Positions 1 to 7,619 of a stretch of 8,361 nt of DNA are shown piece by piece. Source of the stretch: Porticoccus sp. (lineage in GTDB: Bacteria > Pseudomonadota > Gammaproteobacteria > Pseudomonadales > Porticoccaceae); contig DRHD01000195.1 in the NCBI GenBank assembly GCA_011049795.1, positions 1 through 8,361 on the forward strand, given 5' to 3'. The position numbers were made by a program, and so were the translations under genes. Within the stretch, counting starts at the first letter, position 1. Every line of letters starts with the position of its first letter. Under the pieces are notes generated by a model, which had not been told where the DNA came from, did no database searches, and was given only the letters and a program-made list of their open reading frames with translations.

Positions 1-1085
1 GCCGGACGCAAACCATTTCGGTCCAACATGCACACCGCATAGCGACCATCGGTCAACACGATACCGGCAGGGCCATCCCAGGGCTCCATGTGCATGGAAT
101 TAAATTCATAGAACGCTTTTAAATCCGCATCCATATGTTCCATATTTTGCCAAGCGGGAGGAACTAACATCCGCACCGCGCGAAACAGATCCATGCCGCC
201 AGCCAATAACACCTCTAACATATTATCTATGCTGGAAGAATCAGAACCCGTACGGTTCACCAGTGGGCTAATAGAAGCAATATCAGGTAACAACGCTGTT
301 TCGAATTTGCTAGCACGGGCATCAGCCCAATTTCTGTTACCGTCGATGGTGTTGATTTCACCATTATGCGCGAGCAAACGAAAAGGCTGGGCCAGGGGCC
401 AGCGCGGTAACGTATTGGTTGAAAATCGCTGGTGGAAAACACAGATCGCCGTTTCTAAACGCTGATCTCCCAGATCAGGATAAAATCTGGGCAAATCCAC
501 CGGCATCACCAAGCCTTTGTAGGCGATAACTGAGGCGGAGAAGCTACAAATATAAAATTCTTTATCAGCCGCCAGGGCCAACTCAATCTTGCGGCGCGTA
601 ATATATAACTTGGTCGCCAAGGCTTGTTCATCAACTTCATCGCTATTGATAAACAGCTGCTCGATACGGGGCAATCCCGCTAAAGCAATTTCACCACAGT
701 AGCGAGTATCGGTGGGCACCACTCGCCAACCTGCTGCACTCAAACCCTGCTCCGTTAAAATGGTAGCAACCGTTTGCCGGGCTGCTGCTGCGACCGTCTC
801 ATTTTTATCGAGGAAGATTTGTGCGACACCGTATAAAGGAGACAATGGCGTAGCGCATGTCTCCTGGGCAACCGTGCGTAAAAAACTATCAGGCTTCTTA
901 ATCAACAAGCCACAACCATCGCCGGTTTTGCCATCAGCAGCAATACCACCGCGATGAGTCATACAGGTTAACGACTCAATGGCTGTACGCAGTAACTCGT
1001 AACTGGGCTTGCCCGCCATATCGGCGATCAGGCCAAAGCCACAGCTGTCACGAACGTCATCAGGGCTATAAAGACCTGCACTCAT
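1..1085 (-). CDS. gltB: Glutamate synthase (NADPH) large subunit, N-terminal part (partial)
   Basis: This is the 5' part of gltB: 361 full codons plus two bases, then the window ends. The large subunit of glutamate synthase releases ammonia from glutamine and adds it to 2-oxoglutarate, giving two glutamates; the small subunit GltD would be expected further left. The visible part is the class II glutamine amidotransferase domain. The catalytic Cys is residue 15 ([10 protein letters not shown]), so a 14-residue propeptide should be removed to expose it. The short propeptide fits Pseudomonas-type GltB rather than the 42-residue one of E. coli. Other family signatures are THRGG at 43-47, DGKTGDGCG at 51-59, [19 protein letters not shown] at 218-236, and [14 protein letters not shown] at 240-253. 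The ATG at 1085 is the only sensible start, because an in-frame stop lies at 1119-1121. A weak GAGA lies upstream. Family assignment is very safe. Confidence 0.97.
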   Translation of the reverse strand, partial: MSAGLYSPDDVRDSCGFGLIADMAGKPSYELLRTAIESLTCMTHRGGIAADGKTGDGCGLLIKKPDSFLRTVAQETCATPLSPLYGVAQIFLDKNETVAAAARQTVATILTEQGLSAAGWRVVPTDTRYCGEIALAGLPRIEQLFINSDEVDEQALATKLYITRRKIELALAADKEFYICSFSASVIAYKGLVMPVDLPRFYPDLGDQRLETAICVFHQRFSTNTLPRWPLAQPFRLLAHNGEINTIDGNRNWADARASKFETALLPDIASISPLVNRTGSDSSSIDNMLEVLLAGGMDLFRAVRMLVPPAWQNMEHMDADLKAFYEFNSMHMEPWDGPAGIVLTDGRYAVCMLDRNGLRP

Positions 1086-1178
1086 ATAACGATTCTCGCT
1101 AAAAAATCTTATGTAAAATCAAAAAGATACGACGTGTCACTACACAATATATTCCATGCGCAGGAAAAAAGGGAGCAC

Positions 1179-1207
1179 ATTCTACACGCAAGGTTCAAAC
1201 GGAACAA
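1179..1207 (-). promoter_or_regulatory. Possible sigma-70 promoter for gltB
   Basis: In the 202-nt gap between the damX-like gene and gltB, the minus strand reads TTGTTC (1207-1202), a 17-nt spacer, then TAGAAT (1184-1179). The -10 box matches the consensus at five of six positions. The -35 box matches at only three of six. The position, about 94 nt before the gltB ATG, would give gltB its own transcript. This is pattern matching only; no operator could be assigned. Confidence 0.35.
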
Positions 1208-1287
1208 ATTCACAGTAGAAACAGCTGTTTTTTTAACCACGGACACCCGTTGGTTGACTAGCCGCTGAGCAATTGATGCCTCGGGGA

Positions 1288-2985
1288 TTACTGCCGATTG
1301 GCACGGATATCTTTTTGGATACCCGCAATACTCCTGGCCCATGGACGCTGCTTTTGGAGCGCAGCAGGCAGCACTTTAACCACTGATAAAGCAGTCGCCT
1401 TATCATCATATGGGCCGGTAATAGCGACAAACCAGGGCTTTCCTTTCAACCGGGTTTCAAAGTAGGTCACTGGCAGTCGCCCTACATACTGTTTAACAAA
1501 GCGGCGGGCACGAGCTTCATCTACCGAGCCCATTAGCTGCAGGACATAAGCTGAATCCGAGTAACTCAGTAGGCGTTGCTCACGGGCAGGGATAGCGGCA
1601 ATTTTAGGCTTGCTTGCTGGAACACTGGCGGCAACGCTTACTGCCACACTGGATACGGGAGGCGATACAGCAGTGGTTTCCAGTCGCGCTGCTTTTTTCT
1701 GCTCAATGGCCGCTTTTTTGACGACTTTAGGTGCAGCCAATGGCGGGGCATCAACCTGGCTCACCAGCACTATAGATTGAGGCTTATTTTCAACCGGGAC
1801 TGCCAGTACCTTAGCTGACTCTGTGCCTTTAGCCTCAGGCTCAATCTCGGTCACAGCAACCTCGATGTCGCTAGATACAGACTCTGATGGAGGCTCAACC
1901 TTCGACACCGGTAGACCTTTGTCGACCTCAGCGGTCATCTCTCTCTTTAGCGTACTCTCAGTGCCAGTGGTCAGCGATAAAGGCTTTGCCACAGCACGCG
2001 GTGAAGATTCTGTGCGCACGATACCGCCTTGTGCTTGTTCTGCTAACCGCTCTAATGATGGCATGAACTCAGTAGCCTCTTGCTGCGTAATGGTTGTAAT
2101 ACGCGGGCTAACATCATCACTATCACCCCCCTGATACAGCCATGACAACAGTAAGGCAACACCAATTATCGCAATAGCGGCCACATGCGCCACAGGAATA
2201 CCCATTTGAAAGCGGGAGTGAGCTTGGCTTTCTTTGGCCGCCAGCAAGGCCGGCATGAGCAGATTAATCTCAGCCAAATTACCTCCAGACTGCTCATGCA
2301 AAACGGATAGCTGATCATGACTAAGTGGCAACTCTCCGGCATAACCTACTGACTGCAATAAACCCAATAAATAATCACTGGTCTCAGTCACCGTCAAAGG
2401 CTCAAGCTCTAAAAGTTTTATCTGCTCTTGATCAAAGGCTGCTAAGCGTACTAAATGCTCGATCTGATATTCACCAATCATTAACAATCTGACTATATTG
2501 CTATCGATGGCAGTCATATCACGCAGCAGTTCAAAACTTTCCAAGGAGAGGTAATGCGCTTGATCCACCTCGATCAATATCGGTTCCGGCTCACCATCAA
2601 TGATGGAGGATGCTTGCAATGTAGCGATAAACTCGGAGGCATTAATCGGAGAGGGGAGTTGAAAATGTAGCTGCTCGTTGAGTGAGCTGAGCAACTGATC
2701 TGGCAACATTAATTCTTCGGCATTGATAAAGCAGCTATCCATTACCTCTTCTATCTGAGCGCTGGCTTGATCCAGCAAGGTAGAGGTACCGCTACCGGTA
2801 GCACCAACCAAAACCACTGTCTGATCGCTAAAACGGCTGAAATGGACCAATTGATCCAATAGCTGGCGGCGCATAGCACCGGTGTAAAAATAATCAGAAT
2901 GAAAATCAGCAGCAAAAGGGTCATCACCTAAATCCAAACGCTGAACATAGTGTTCAGCGTCATAACTGGTTGCTGTTTTAGTCAT
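1288..2985 (-). CDS. damX: DamX-like protein: AAA/ExeA-type domain, membrane span and SPOR domain
   Basis: A predicted 565-residue bitopic inner-membrane protein, counted from the ATG at 2985. The cytoplasmic part (about 15-255) resembles the ExeA/DamX ATPase family, starting with LGDDPFAADF. Its P-loop reads GATGSGTST at 61-69, with Thr67 where the nucleotide-binding Lys should be. The Walker B-like strand ILIEVDQAH keeps Asp141 but has Gln142 in place of the usual acidic residue. ATP hydrolysis is therefore doubtful. One membrane span covers about 263-284, and an Ala/Pro/Ser/Val-rich periplasmic linker about 285-475. A C-terminal SPOR domain (about 478-556, YVLQLMGSVDEARARRF) is known in this family to bind denuded septal peptidoglycan, implying a role at the division site. 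I chose the ATG at 2985 because GGAG (2995-2992) sits 6 nt upstream. An in-frame ATG at 3015 would add ten residues but has no Shine-Dalgarno. Place between aroB and gltB matches damX in Pseudomonas-type genomes. Confidence 0.88.
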   Translation of the reverse strand: MTKTATSYDAEHYVQRLDLGDDPFAADFHSDYFYTGAMRRQLLDQLVHFSRFSDQTVVLVGATGSGTSTLLDQASAQIEEVMDSCFINAEELMLPDQLLSSLNEQLHFQLPSPINASEFIATLQASSIIDGEPEPILIEVDQAHYLSLESFELLRDMTAIDSNIVRLLMIGEYQIEHLVRLAAFDQEQIKLLELEPLTVTETSDYLLGLLQSVGYAGELPLSHDQLSVLHEQSGGNLAEINLLMPALLAAKESQAHSRFQMGIPVAHVAAIAIIGVALLLSWLYQGGDSDDVSPRITTITQQEATEFMPSLERLAEQAQGGIVRTESSPRAVAKPLSLTTGTESTLKREMTAEVDKGLPVSKVEPPSESVSSDIEVAVTEIEPEAKGTESAKVLAVPVENKPQSIVLVSQVDAPPLAAPKVVKKAAIEQKKAARLETTAVSPPVSSVAVSVAASVPASKPKIAAIPAREQRLLSYSDSAYVLQLMGSVDEARARRFVKQYVGRLPVTYFETRLKGKPWFVAITGPYDDKATALSVVKVLPAALQKQRPWARSIAGIQKDIRANRQ

Positions 2986-2991
2986 TATTGG

Positions 2992-2995
2992 CTCC
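2992..2995 (-). promoter_or_regulatory. Ribosome binding site deciding the damX start
   Basis: GGAG on the minus strand lies 6 nt before the ATG at 2985. It favours this start over the in-frame ATG at 3015, whose upstream bases contain no purine-rich Shine-Dalgarno. Confidence 0.55.
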
Positions 2996-3057
2996 ACCAC
3001 CGTCACTTCGTCCATGCTGACAACGGCCCAGGATCAGGGCTTGAATGAGCAAACGAC

Positions 3058-4140
3058 TCAAGGGCTTACACCGGCAGCTATTAAGGTGGCGCGAACATCC
3101 GACTGCTCAATATCGCTGGTTATTATCGCCTCACCAATCTCTTTTAGCAGCACCAAGCGCAAACGCCCATCTAACACTTTTTTATCTACGGCCATTAATG
3201 ATAAAAATTGCTCACAGGTCATAGCCGGTGGCGCTATAGGTAATTTTGCCCGCTGTAACAAGCGTCGAACACCATCAACATCATCGGCACTAAGCCAACC
3301 CATACGCGCCGACATATCCACCGCTAATAACATGCCCGCTGCAACTGCCTCACCATGAAGCCAGTTACCATAACCCTGTGCAGTTTCTATCGCATGGCCA
3401 AAGGTATGGCCCAAATTCAAAATCGCACGAATACCTGACTCCCGCTCATCACTGGCGACGACCTGCGCCTTACTCTCACAGGATCGATAAATCGCTTCAT
3501 TCACAACAGCCTGATCCCGCCCTAACAATTTCTCTATATTGCTCTGTAACCATGTATAAAAGGGCGCATCACAAATCAAACCGTACTTTATTACTTCAGC
3601 AAGGCCGGCCGATAATTCACGAGGTGGTAAGGTTGCGAGGGTATCTGTATCGGCAATAACACATTGCGGCTGATGGAACGCCCCAATCATATTTTTGCCC
3701 AAGGGATGATTAACGCCGGTTTTTCCTCCCACGGAAGAATCTACCTGGGATAACAAAGTGGTAGGGATTTGAATAAAATTAACACCACGCTGATAACTGG
3801 CAGCGGCAAACCCCGTCATATCGCCTACCACCCCACCACCCAGCGCTATCAGTGTGGTGGTGCGATTATGTTTATCCTCCAACAATTTATCGTATATTTG
3901 GCTCAGCACCTGCAAGGATTTATGCTGCTCGCCATCAGGTAAAATAACTTCTGAATACTGCAATCCCGCCAAGGCTTTGCGTACAACCGGCAAATAAATC
4001 GGGGCCACCGTAACATTGCTGACCACCATCACCTGATGACCCGTAATATGTTGTGTTAATAACTCAGGCTGCGAAAGCAAGTCCGCACCGATATAAATGG
4101 GGTAGCTCCGATCACCTAAATCGACGTTGAGTGTTTGCAT
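3058..4140 (-). CDS. aroB: 3-dehydroquinate synthase
   Basis: A cytoplasmic NAD- and metal-dependent enzyme that converts DAHP to 3-dehydroquinate, the second step of the shikimate pathway. From the ATG at 4140 it is 360 residues, close to the 362 of E. coli AroB, and it begins [15 protein letters not shown] like that family. The NAD-binding glycine-rich turn is GGGVVGD at 101-107, followed by [20 protein letters not shown] at 125-144. The three expected zinc ligands are present: Glu182 ([10 protein letters not shown]), His245 ([11 protein letters not shown]) and His262 (LHGEAVA). The reading frame stays open upstream to a TTG at 4224, but those 28 extra residues are unlike the family and have no Shine-Dalgarno, so they are excluded. 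The chosen ATG also lacks a clear Shine-Dalgarno. It lies 168 nt after aroK and may have its own promoter. The damX-like gene follows after 72 nt. Confidence 0.97.
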   Translation of the reverse strand: MQTLNVDLGDRSYPIYIGADLLSQPELLTQHITGHQVMVVSNVTVAPIYLPVVRKALAGLQYSEVILPDGEQHKSLQVLSQIYDKLLEDKHNRTTTLIALGGGVVGDMTGFAAASYQRGVNFIQIPTTLLSQVDSSVGGKTGVNHPLGKNMIGAFHQPQCVIADTDTLATLPPRELSAGLAEVIKYGLICDAPFYTWLQSNIEKLLGRDQAVVNEAIYRSCESKAQVVASDERESGIRAILNLGHTFGHAIETAQGYGNWLHGEAVAAGMLLAVDMSARMGWLSADDVDGVRRLLQRAKLPIAPPAMTCEQFLSLMAVDKKVLDGRLRLVLLKEIGEAIITSDIEQSDVRATLIAAGVSP

Positions 4141-4245
4141 GATGTACTGTGTTTTTAACCGTTCAGAATTAAAAATTAAACCCAAGAGCTCAATAAACAC
4201 CTTGAACTTAAACCAGAGTAACAATGAATAGAATTTTTAGCTTAC

Positions 4246-4274
4246 TTTATTCAACCGTATTTAAATACCGTCAA
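4246..4274 (-). promoter_or_regulatory. Possible internal promoter for aroB
   Basis: In the aroK-aroB gap the minus strand reads TTGACG (4274-4269), a 17-nt spacer, then AATAAA (4251-4246). The -35 box matches consensus at five of six positions and the -10 box at four of six. It lies about 105 nt before the aroB ATG. It could drive aroB, and perhaps the damX-like gene, separately from the pilus genes. This is prediction by eye only. Confidence 0.4.
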
Positions 4275-4275
4275 A
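4250..4275. repeat. Imperfect palindrome overlapping the putative aroB promoter
   Basis: A perfect 12-bp palindrome, GTATTTAAATAC (4257-4268), is the core of a 26-bp imperfect inverted repeat in which 10 of 13 base pairs per half match. It fills most of the spacer of the putative aroB promoter and overlaps its -35 box. Position and symmetry suit a dimeric regulator site. No known operator consensus was recognised, and an AT-rich palindrome can also arise by chance. Confidence 0.45.
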
Positions 4276-4308
4276 CCTATACCATAAACCGAAGACGGCG
4301 CTTTCATC

Positions 4309-4824
4309 TCATGCTGTTAACATGCGCACCAATTCTTGCGCAACAGACTTTGGACTGCGACCATCGGTATCGATAACATAATCAGCAATTTCTTCATACA
4401 GAGGATGGCGCACACCCATTAAATCAGTTAATACCTTACGAGGATCTTCACTATTTAATAGTGGACGTTTTTTATCACGGGCCGTTCGGCGCACTTGCTC
4501 ATCGATCGATGTCATCAGATAAACCACCCGACCTCGGCTAGCCATTGCGCGACGATTTTCTGCTTTTATAATAACGCCACCCCCCGTTGCTAATAGCACT
4601 TTATCCAACCGGGTTAGCTCATCTAGCATCGCCTCTTCTCGATCCCGAAAACCTGCCTCTCCCTCCATATCAAAAATCCAGGGAATATCGACACCGCTGC
4701 GGTCTTCAATTTCTTTATCCGTATCTTTAAAATCTAAACGAAGATCGGCGGCTAGTAGCCGCCCAATGGTAGATTTGCCAGCCCCCATGGGGCCGACAAG
4801 AAAAACATTAGAAGATGATTTCAT
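4309..4824 (-). CDS. aroK: Shikimate kinase
   Basis: A 171-residue cytoplasmic P-loop kinase, of normal length for the family, that phosphorylates shikimate to shikimate 3-phosphate with ATP. The Walker A motif is GPMGAGKST at 11-19. DTD at 34-36 is the Asp pair for Mg and shikimate. Arg60 (GFRDRE) and GGG at 81-83 contact shikimate. The lid region around [12 protein letters not shown] (112-123) carries the catalytic Arg120, and RHPLY at 139-143 supplies a further substrate Arg. All key residues expected for the family are visible. The gene starts 27 nt after pilQ, in the same direction, with only a weak Shine-Dalgarno, so it is probably transcribed with the pilus genes. Placing aroK directly after pilQ is a conserved arrangement in gammaproteobacteria and does not itself imply a role in pili. 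Confidence 0.97.
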   Translation of the reverse strand: MKSSSNVFLVGPMGAGKSTIGRLLAADLRLDFKDTDKEIEDRSGVDIPWIFDMEGEAGFRDREEAMLDELTRLDKVLLATGGGVIIKAENRRAMASRGRVVYLMTSIDEQVRRTARDKKRPLLNSEDPRKVLTDLMGVRHPLYEEIADYVIDTDGRSPKSVAQELVRMLTA

Positions 4825-4851
4825 TATTAACGTCGATAAAAATTAGATCAA

Positions 4852-7065
4852 TCAGTCAATCAAAGTATCAGCTAAAATCCGTGGTGTAATAAAGATCAAC
4901 GTTTCAGTCTTTTCTTGGGTCACAGAAGTATTGGTAAACAAACGTCCCAGATAGGGAATGTCACCTAGTACCGGTACTTTTGATGTCGATTCAACATCAA
5001 CGGTACGGAACACACCACCCAACACAACCGTTTCGCCATTGCCAACCAAAACCTGAGTCGTTAACTCGGTGGTATCAATCGTAGGCACTACACCACCATT
5101 ACCCGAGGGCACCAGATCACCAATAGAATCCTGATTAATTGCCAACTTCATAATAATACGATCATCAGGGGTAATACTGGGCGTTACCTGTAACTTTAAG
5201 ACCGCCTCTTTAAAGGAGATAGTCGTTTCACCGTTTGCAGAAGATTCCTGATAAGGCACTTCAGAACCCGACTTAATAATCGCTTCTTGCTTATCACCGG
5301 TAATAACTTTGGGCTGAGAAACTATTTCACCACGACCCTGTGACTCCAGCGCATTAAGTTCCATTTGTATAATGACATCTGAGTTCACGAAACCAACAGC
5401 GACACTACCGGTTGGGTTAGCAACACCCAAGTCAACACTCAGCGCATCCGGTGCCAAAATCGGCGCAGTCAAACCAGTACCGTTTGCAATATCGATCGCA
5501 GCCTGCGCGACAGAGTTACGACTAGCAATGATCGAGTCGGTATTGCCACCAAAGAACAATAAGTCTTCTCCGCTATTGACCGCATTAATGCCGGAAGCAC
5601 CCCACTTTACACCGAGCTCTTCATCAAAACTGGAATTGGCAATGACAATTCGCGCTTCCACCAGCACTTGGCGAACAGGTACATCTAATAACCGAACAAC
5701 ACGGCGAAATTCCTGCAGCTTTTGTGCAGTCTCAGTCACCAGCAGAGAGTTGGTTCGAGGATCAACAATCACACTACCTCGTGGCGACAATAAACTCGCC
5801 GTAGAAGAACCGCCCTCTGCGCCACCACTATTGCTGTTATCAAACAACTTATACATTTCACGAGCATCCGCATAACGTATCCGGATATACTCTGTCTGTA
5901 ACGGCGCTAATTCCTCTATCTGTTTATTGTTTTCAATTTCCTGGCGCTCACGCTCTGCAATTTCTGCAGCTGGAGCCACCATTAATACATTGCCATTTTG
6001 ACGCTTATCCAACCCTTTGGTTTTTAACACCAAATCCAGGGCTTGATCCCAGGGGACATTTTGTAAACGCAGCGTAATTCGACCCGATACGGTATCACTG
6101 GCAACCAGGTTAAGGCCGGTGAAATCCGCAATTAACTGCAGCACAGCTCTCACTTCAATATCCTGAAAGTTGAGTGACAGTTTATCGCCAACATAAGCAA
6201 AGTCTTTCTTCTTGAGCTCCAACTCATCAGCCGTTAGTGGTTTTACACTAATGACATATTGATTATCCGTTTGATAGGCCAGGTAATCAAAATCCCCGGT
6301 TGCTTTGATTGAAAACAAAGCGCCACCCTCACTGGGCTGTGCTTCGATTGACTGTACCGGTGTAGCAAAATCGCTGACATCATAACGCCGCTGAAAACGC
6401 TCTGGCAGGCCTATCTCATCAAAATCAACTTTAATAAAACCACCTTCAACAAACACATTAATGCTTGCTTTTGGGTTAGCCAAATCAATCACTAAACGGC
6501 CTTCACCCTGATCGCCTCGCTTAAAATCGACATCAACGATTTCATTAGTTTTAGAAACCACGTCTTCACGCTTAGAAACAGCGGAGAGCGCTGGATTTTC
6601 TTTGGTGGGTTTTAAATAGTCGCGCACGCCTGAATCACCCACGTCTACATAGAGAGTATTACCTTCAATGCGGGTTTTATAGGGCGCTAACTCGACTAAA
6701 TTTAAAATAATTCGGGTTCGACCGCCAGACTCTAAAATCACTGCACTACTGGCATTACCATAAGATAGAGGGAATTTTTTTTGTTTCAACTGACTGGAAA
6801 CCCCCACTAAATCCAAAGCAATTCGTGCCGGCCTTTCAATGTTATAACCTTTTGGCTCAGGTGGAACGCCGTCAAAATCCAGCCGAACTTCAAAACGACC
6901 GCCCGGCTGCGAACTAAACTCAACACCGGTTAAATTAACACCGGAGGCAAATGACAAACTTCCGTATAATGCAATCAGCACTACCGACAAGGTCCTCAAT
7001 ACATGAAGTGACTTCAAAAACCGCCCTCCTTTAAAAGAACTCAATTGTCTGCACGCAATATCCAT
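4852..7065 (-). CDS. pilQ: Type IV pilus secretin PilQ
   Basis: The outer-membrane secretin that forms the multimeric channel for the type IV pilus, 737 residues from the ATG at 7065 (P. aeruginosa PilQ has 714). A signal peptide ends near SLSFASG at about 36-42. Two AMIN domains (about 45-141 and 177-279) are expected to bind peptidoglycan. The STN/N0-like domain (about 296-364, LSLNFQDIEVRAVLQLIADF) is expected to contact PilP. The secretin N1 domain spans about 389-464. The C-terminal secretin domain (about 566-731) carries VPVLGDIPYLGRLF at 697-710, the family signature. The start is uncertain. The ATG at 7065 has GGAG 6 nt upstream; a GTG at 7083 would overlap the pilP stop codon. A TTG at 7017 has a far stronger Shine-Dalgarno and gives a textbook signal peptide (MKSLHVLRTLSVVL...) and 721 residues. 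The gene is the last pilus gene in its operon and leads into aroK. Confidence 0.97.
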   Translation of the reverse strand: MDIACRQLSSFKGGRFLKSLHVLRTLSVVLIALYGSLSFASGVNLTGVEFSSQPGGRFEVRLDFDGVPPEPKGYNIERPARIALDLVGVSSQLKQKKFPLSYGNASSAVILESGGRTRIILNLVELAPYKTRIEGNTLYVDVGDSGVRDYLKPTKENPALSAVSKREDVVSKTNEIVDVDFKRGDQGEGRLVIDLANPKASINVFVEGGFIKVDFDEIGLPERFQRRYDVSDFATPVQSIEAQPSEGGALFSIKATGDFDYLAYQTDNQYVISVKPLTADELELKKKDFAYVGDKLSLNFQDIEVRAVLQLIADFTGLNLVASDTVSGRITLRLQNVPWDQALDLVLKTKGLDKRQNGNVLMVAPAAEIAERERQEIENNKQIEELAPLQTEYIRIRYADAREMYKLFDNSNSGGAEGGSSTASLLSPRGSVIVDPRTNSLLVTETAQKLQEFRRVVRLLDVPVRQVLVEARIVIANSSFDEELGVKWGASGINAVNSGEDLLFFGGNTDSIIASRNSVAQAAIDIANGTGLTAPILAPDALSVDLGVANPTGSVAVGFVNSDVIIQMELNALESQGRGEIVSQPKVITGDKQEAIIKSGSEVPYQESSANGETTISFKEAVLKLQVTPSITPDDRIIMKLAINQDSIGDLVPSGNGGVVPTIDTTELTTQVLVGNGETVVLGGVFRTVDVESTSKVPVLGDIPYLGRLFTNTSVTQEKTETLIFITPRILADTLID
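7025..7032 (-). promoter_or_regulatory. Strong Shine-Dalgarno inside the pilQ frame, 7 nt before an in-frame TTG
   Basis: The minus strand reads AAAGGAGG, almost a full anti-16S complement, and is followed after 7 nt (GCGGTTT) by TTG at 7017-7015 in the pilQ frame. Initiation there would start PilQ directly at a compact signal peptide. It competes with the ATG at 7065 as the real start. Confidence 0.55.
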
Positions 7066-7082
7066 GGAACTCTCCACTCTCA

Positions 7083-7619
7083 CTAATCTTCTGTTGTCTT
7101 TAACTTGATTGTTCTAGGCCGTTCAACCCAACCGTCGACGCCATTTGGCACAATCTCGATCACTGAAACATAGGTTTCTGTGGCCTCAACTATCTCCCCA
7201 TGATTACGCCCCATATAATTGCCCTGTTTAATACGGTGAACACCACCATCTTCATCCTGCATCAACGCCCATAAGGTTTCAGCTTGCTGCAAGGTACCAA
7301 CCATCGACAGGGTGTCCAGACTAAACTGCTCTAAATATTCTTTAGTGCGATTCGGGTCCGGCTTAACATTACTGGCCATTCTCAGCCGGGTAATTTCAGT
7401 CACTTCAACAGGCTTTTCAAACGGACCGCGAAGACCGGCTGCGCTATAGCTAAATGCCTTATAAGCTTTAAAGACAGGGATGGGTTTTATCATGCCAGCC
7501 GGACGAGATTTTTTATCCGCCATAAAATCATCAAGATCCTGATAGCTGTCACTACCACAAGCTGTCAGCAACAGAACGACAACAAGCAAAATCGTGCTGG
7601 AGAAAAAATTAAGCATCAT
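7083..7619 (-). CDS. pilP: Type IV pilus assembly lipoprotein PilP
   Basis: An inner-membrane-linked lipoprotein of 178 residues that connects the PilN/PilO heterodimer to the periplasmic domains of the secretin PilQ. The N-terminus is a lipoprotein signal peptide with a hydrophobic stretch at about 8-18 and the lipobox LTAC at 18-21, so Cys21 should be lipidated. Gly follows at +2. Then comes a flexible, Lys/Pro-containing segment (about 23-60) and the compact beta-rich PilP domain (about 75-175), including VGTLQQAETLWALMQD and VHRIKQGNYMGRNHG. The start is one of two adjacent ATGs. AGGAGG (7628-7623) lies 3 nt before the first (7619) and 6 nt before the second (7616), so the second may be used, changing the protein by only one residue. 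The gene overlaps the end of pilO by 11 nt and ends at TAG 7085-7083, just before pilQ, suggesting translational coupling. Confidence 0.95.
   Translation of the reverse strand: MMLNFFSSTILLVVVLLLTACGSDSYQDLDDFMADKKSRPAGMIKPIPVFKAYKAFSYSAAGLRGPFEKPVEVTEITRLRMASNVKPDPNRTKEYLEQFSLDTLSMVGTLQQAETLWALMQDEDGGVHRIKQGNYMGRNHGEIVEATETYVSVIEIVPNGVDGWVERPRTIKLKTTED

Noticed and set aside
193..957. Plus-strand open frames of 80-90 codons across the left end.
   Set aside because: They lie antisense to the well-supported gltB coding sequence and resemble no known protein.
1035..1085. Short 14-residue GltB propeptide as a possible truncation.
   Set aside because: A short propeptide before Cys-Gly-Phe-Gly is normal in Pseudomonas-type GltB; the longer E. 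coli one is not universal.
1217..1232. Short palindrome AAACAGCTGTTT followed by T on the plus strand, resembling a terminator.
   Set aside because: It has no room for a loop, and no plus-strand gene ends there.
1235..1255. Hairpin between damX and gltB (AACCA, CGG / CCG, TGGTT with loop GTGT and one bulge).
   Set aside because: On the minus strand it is followed by a run of A, not T, and on the plus strand the T run comes before the hairpin, so it is not an intrinsic terminator in either direction.
4141..4224. 28-codon N-terminal extension of aroB from a TTG start.
   Set aside because: The ATG at 4140 gives the usual AroB length and N-terminus; the extension has no Shine-Dalgarno and is unlike the family.
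4275..4308. Small hairpin GCCG-TCTT-CGGT after aroK, considered as a terminator.
   Set aside because: The stem is only four pairs, one of them a wobble, with three T after it, which is too weak to call.
5372..5875. A 167-codon plus-strand open frame inside pilQ.
   Set aside because: It is antisense to the N1 and secretin parts of pilQ and has the low-complexity Ser/Thr/Leu-rich look of a shadow frame.
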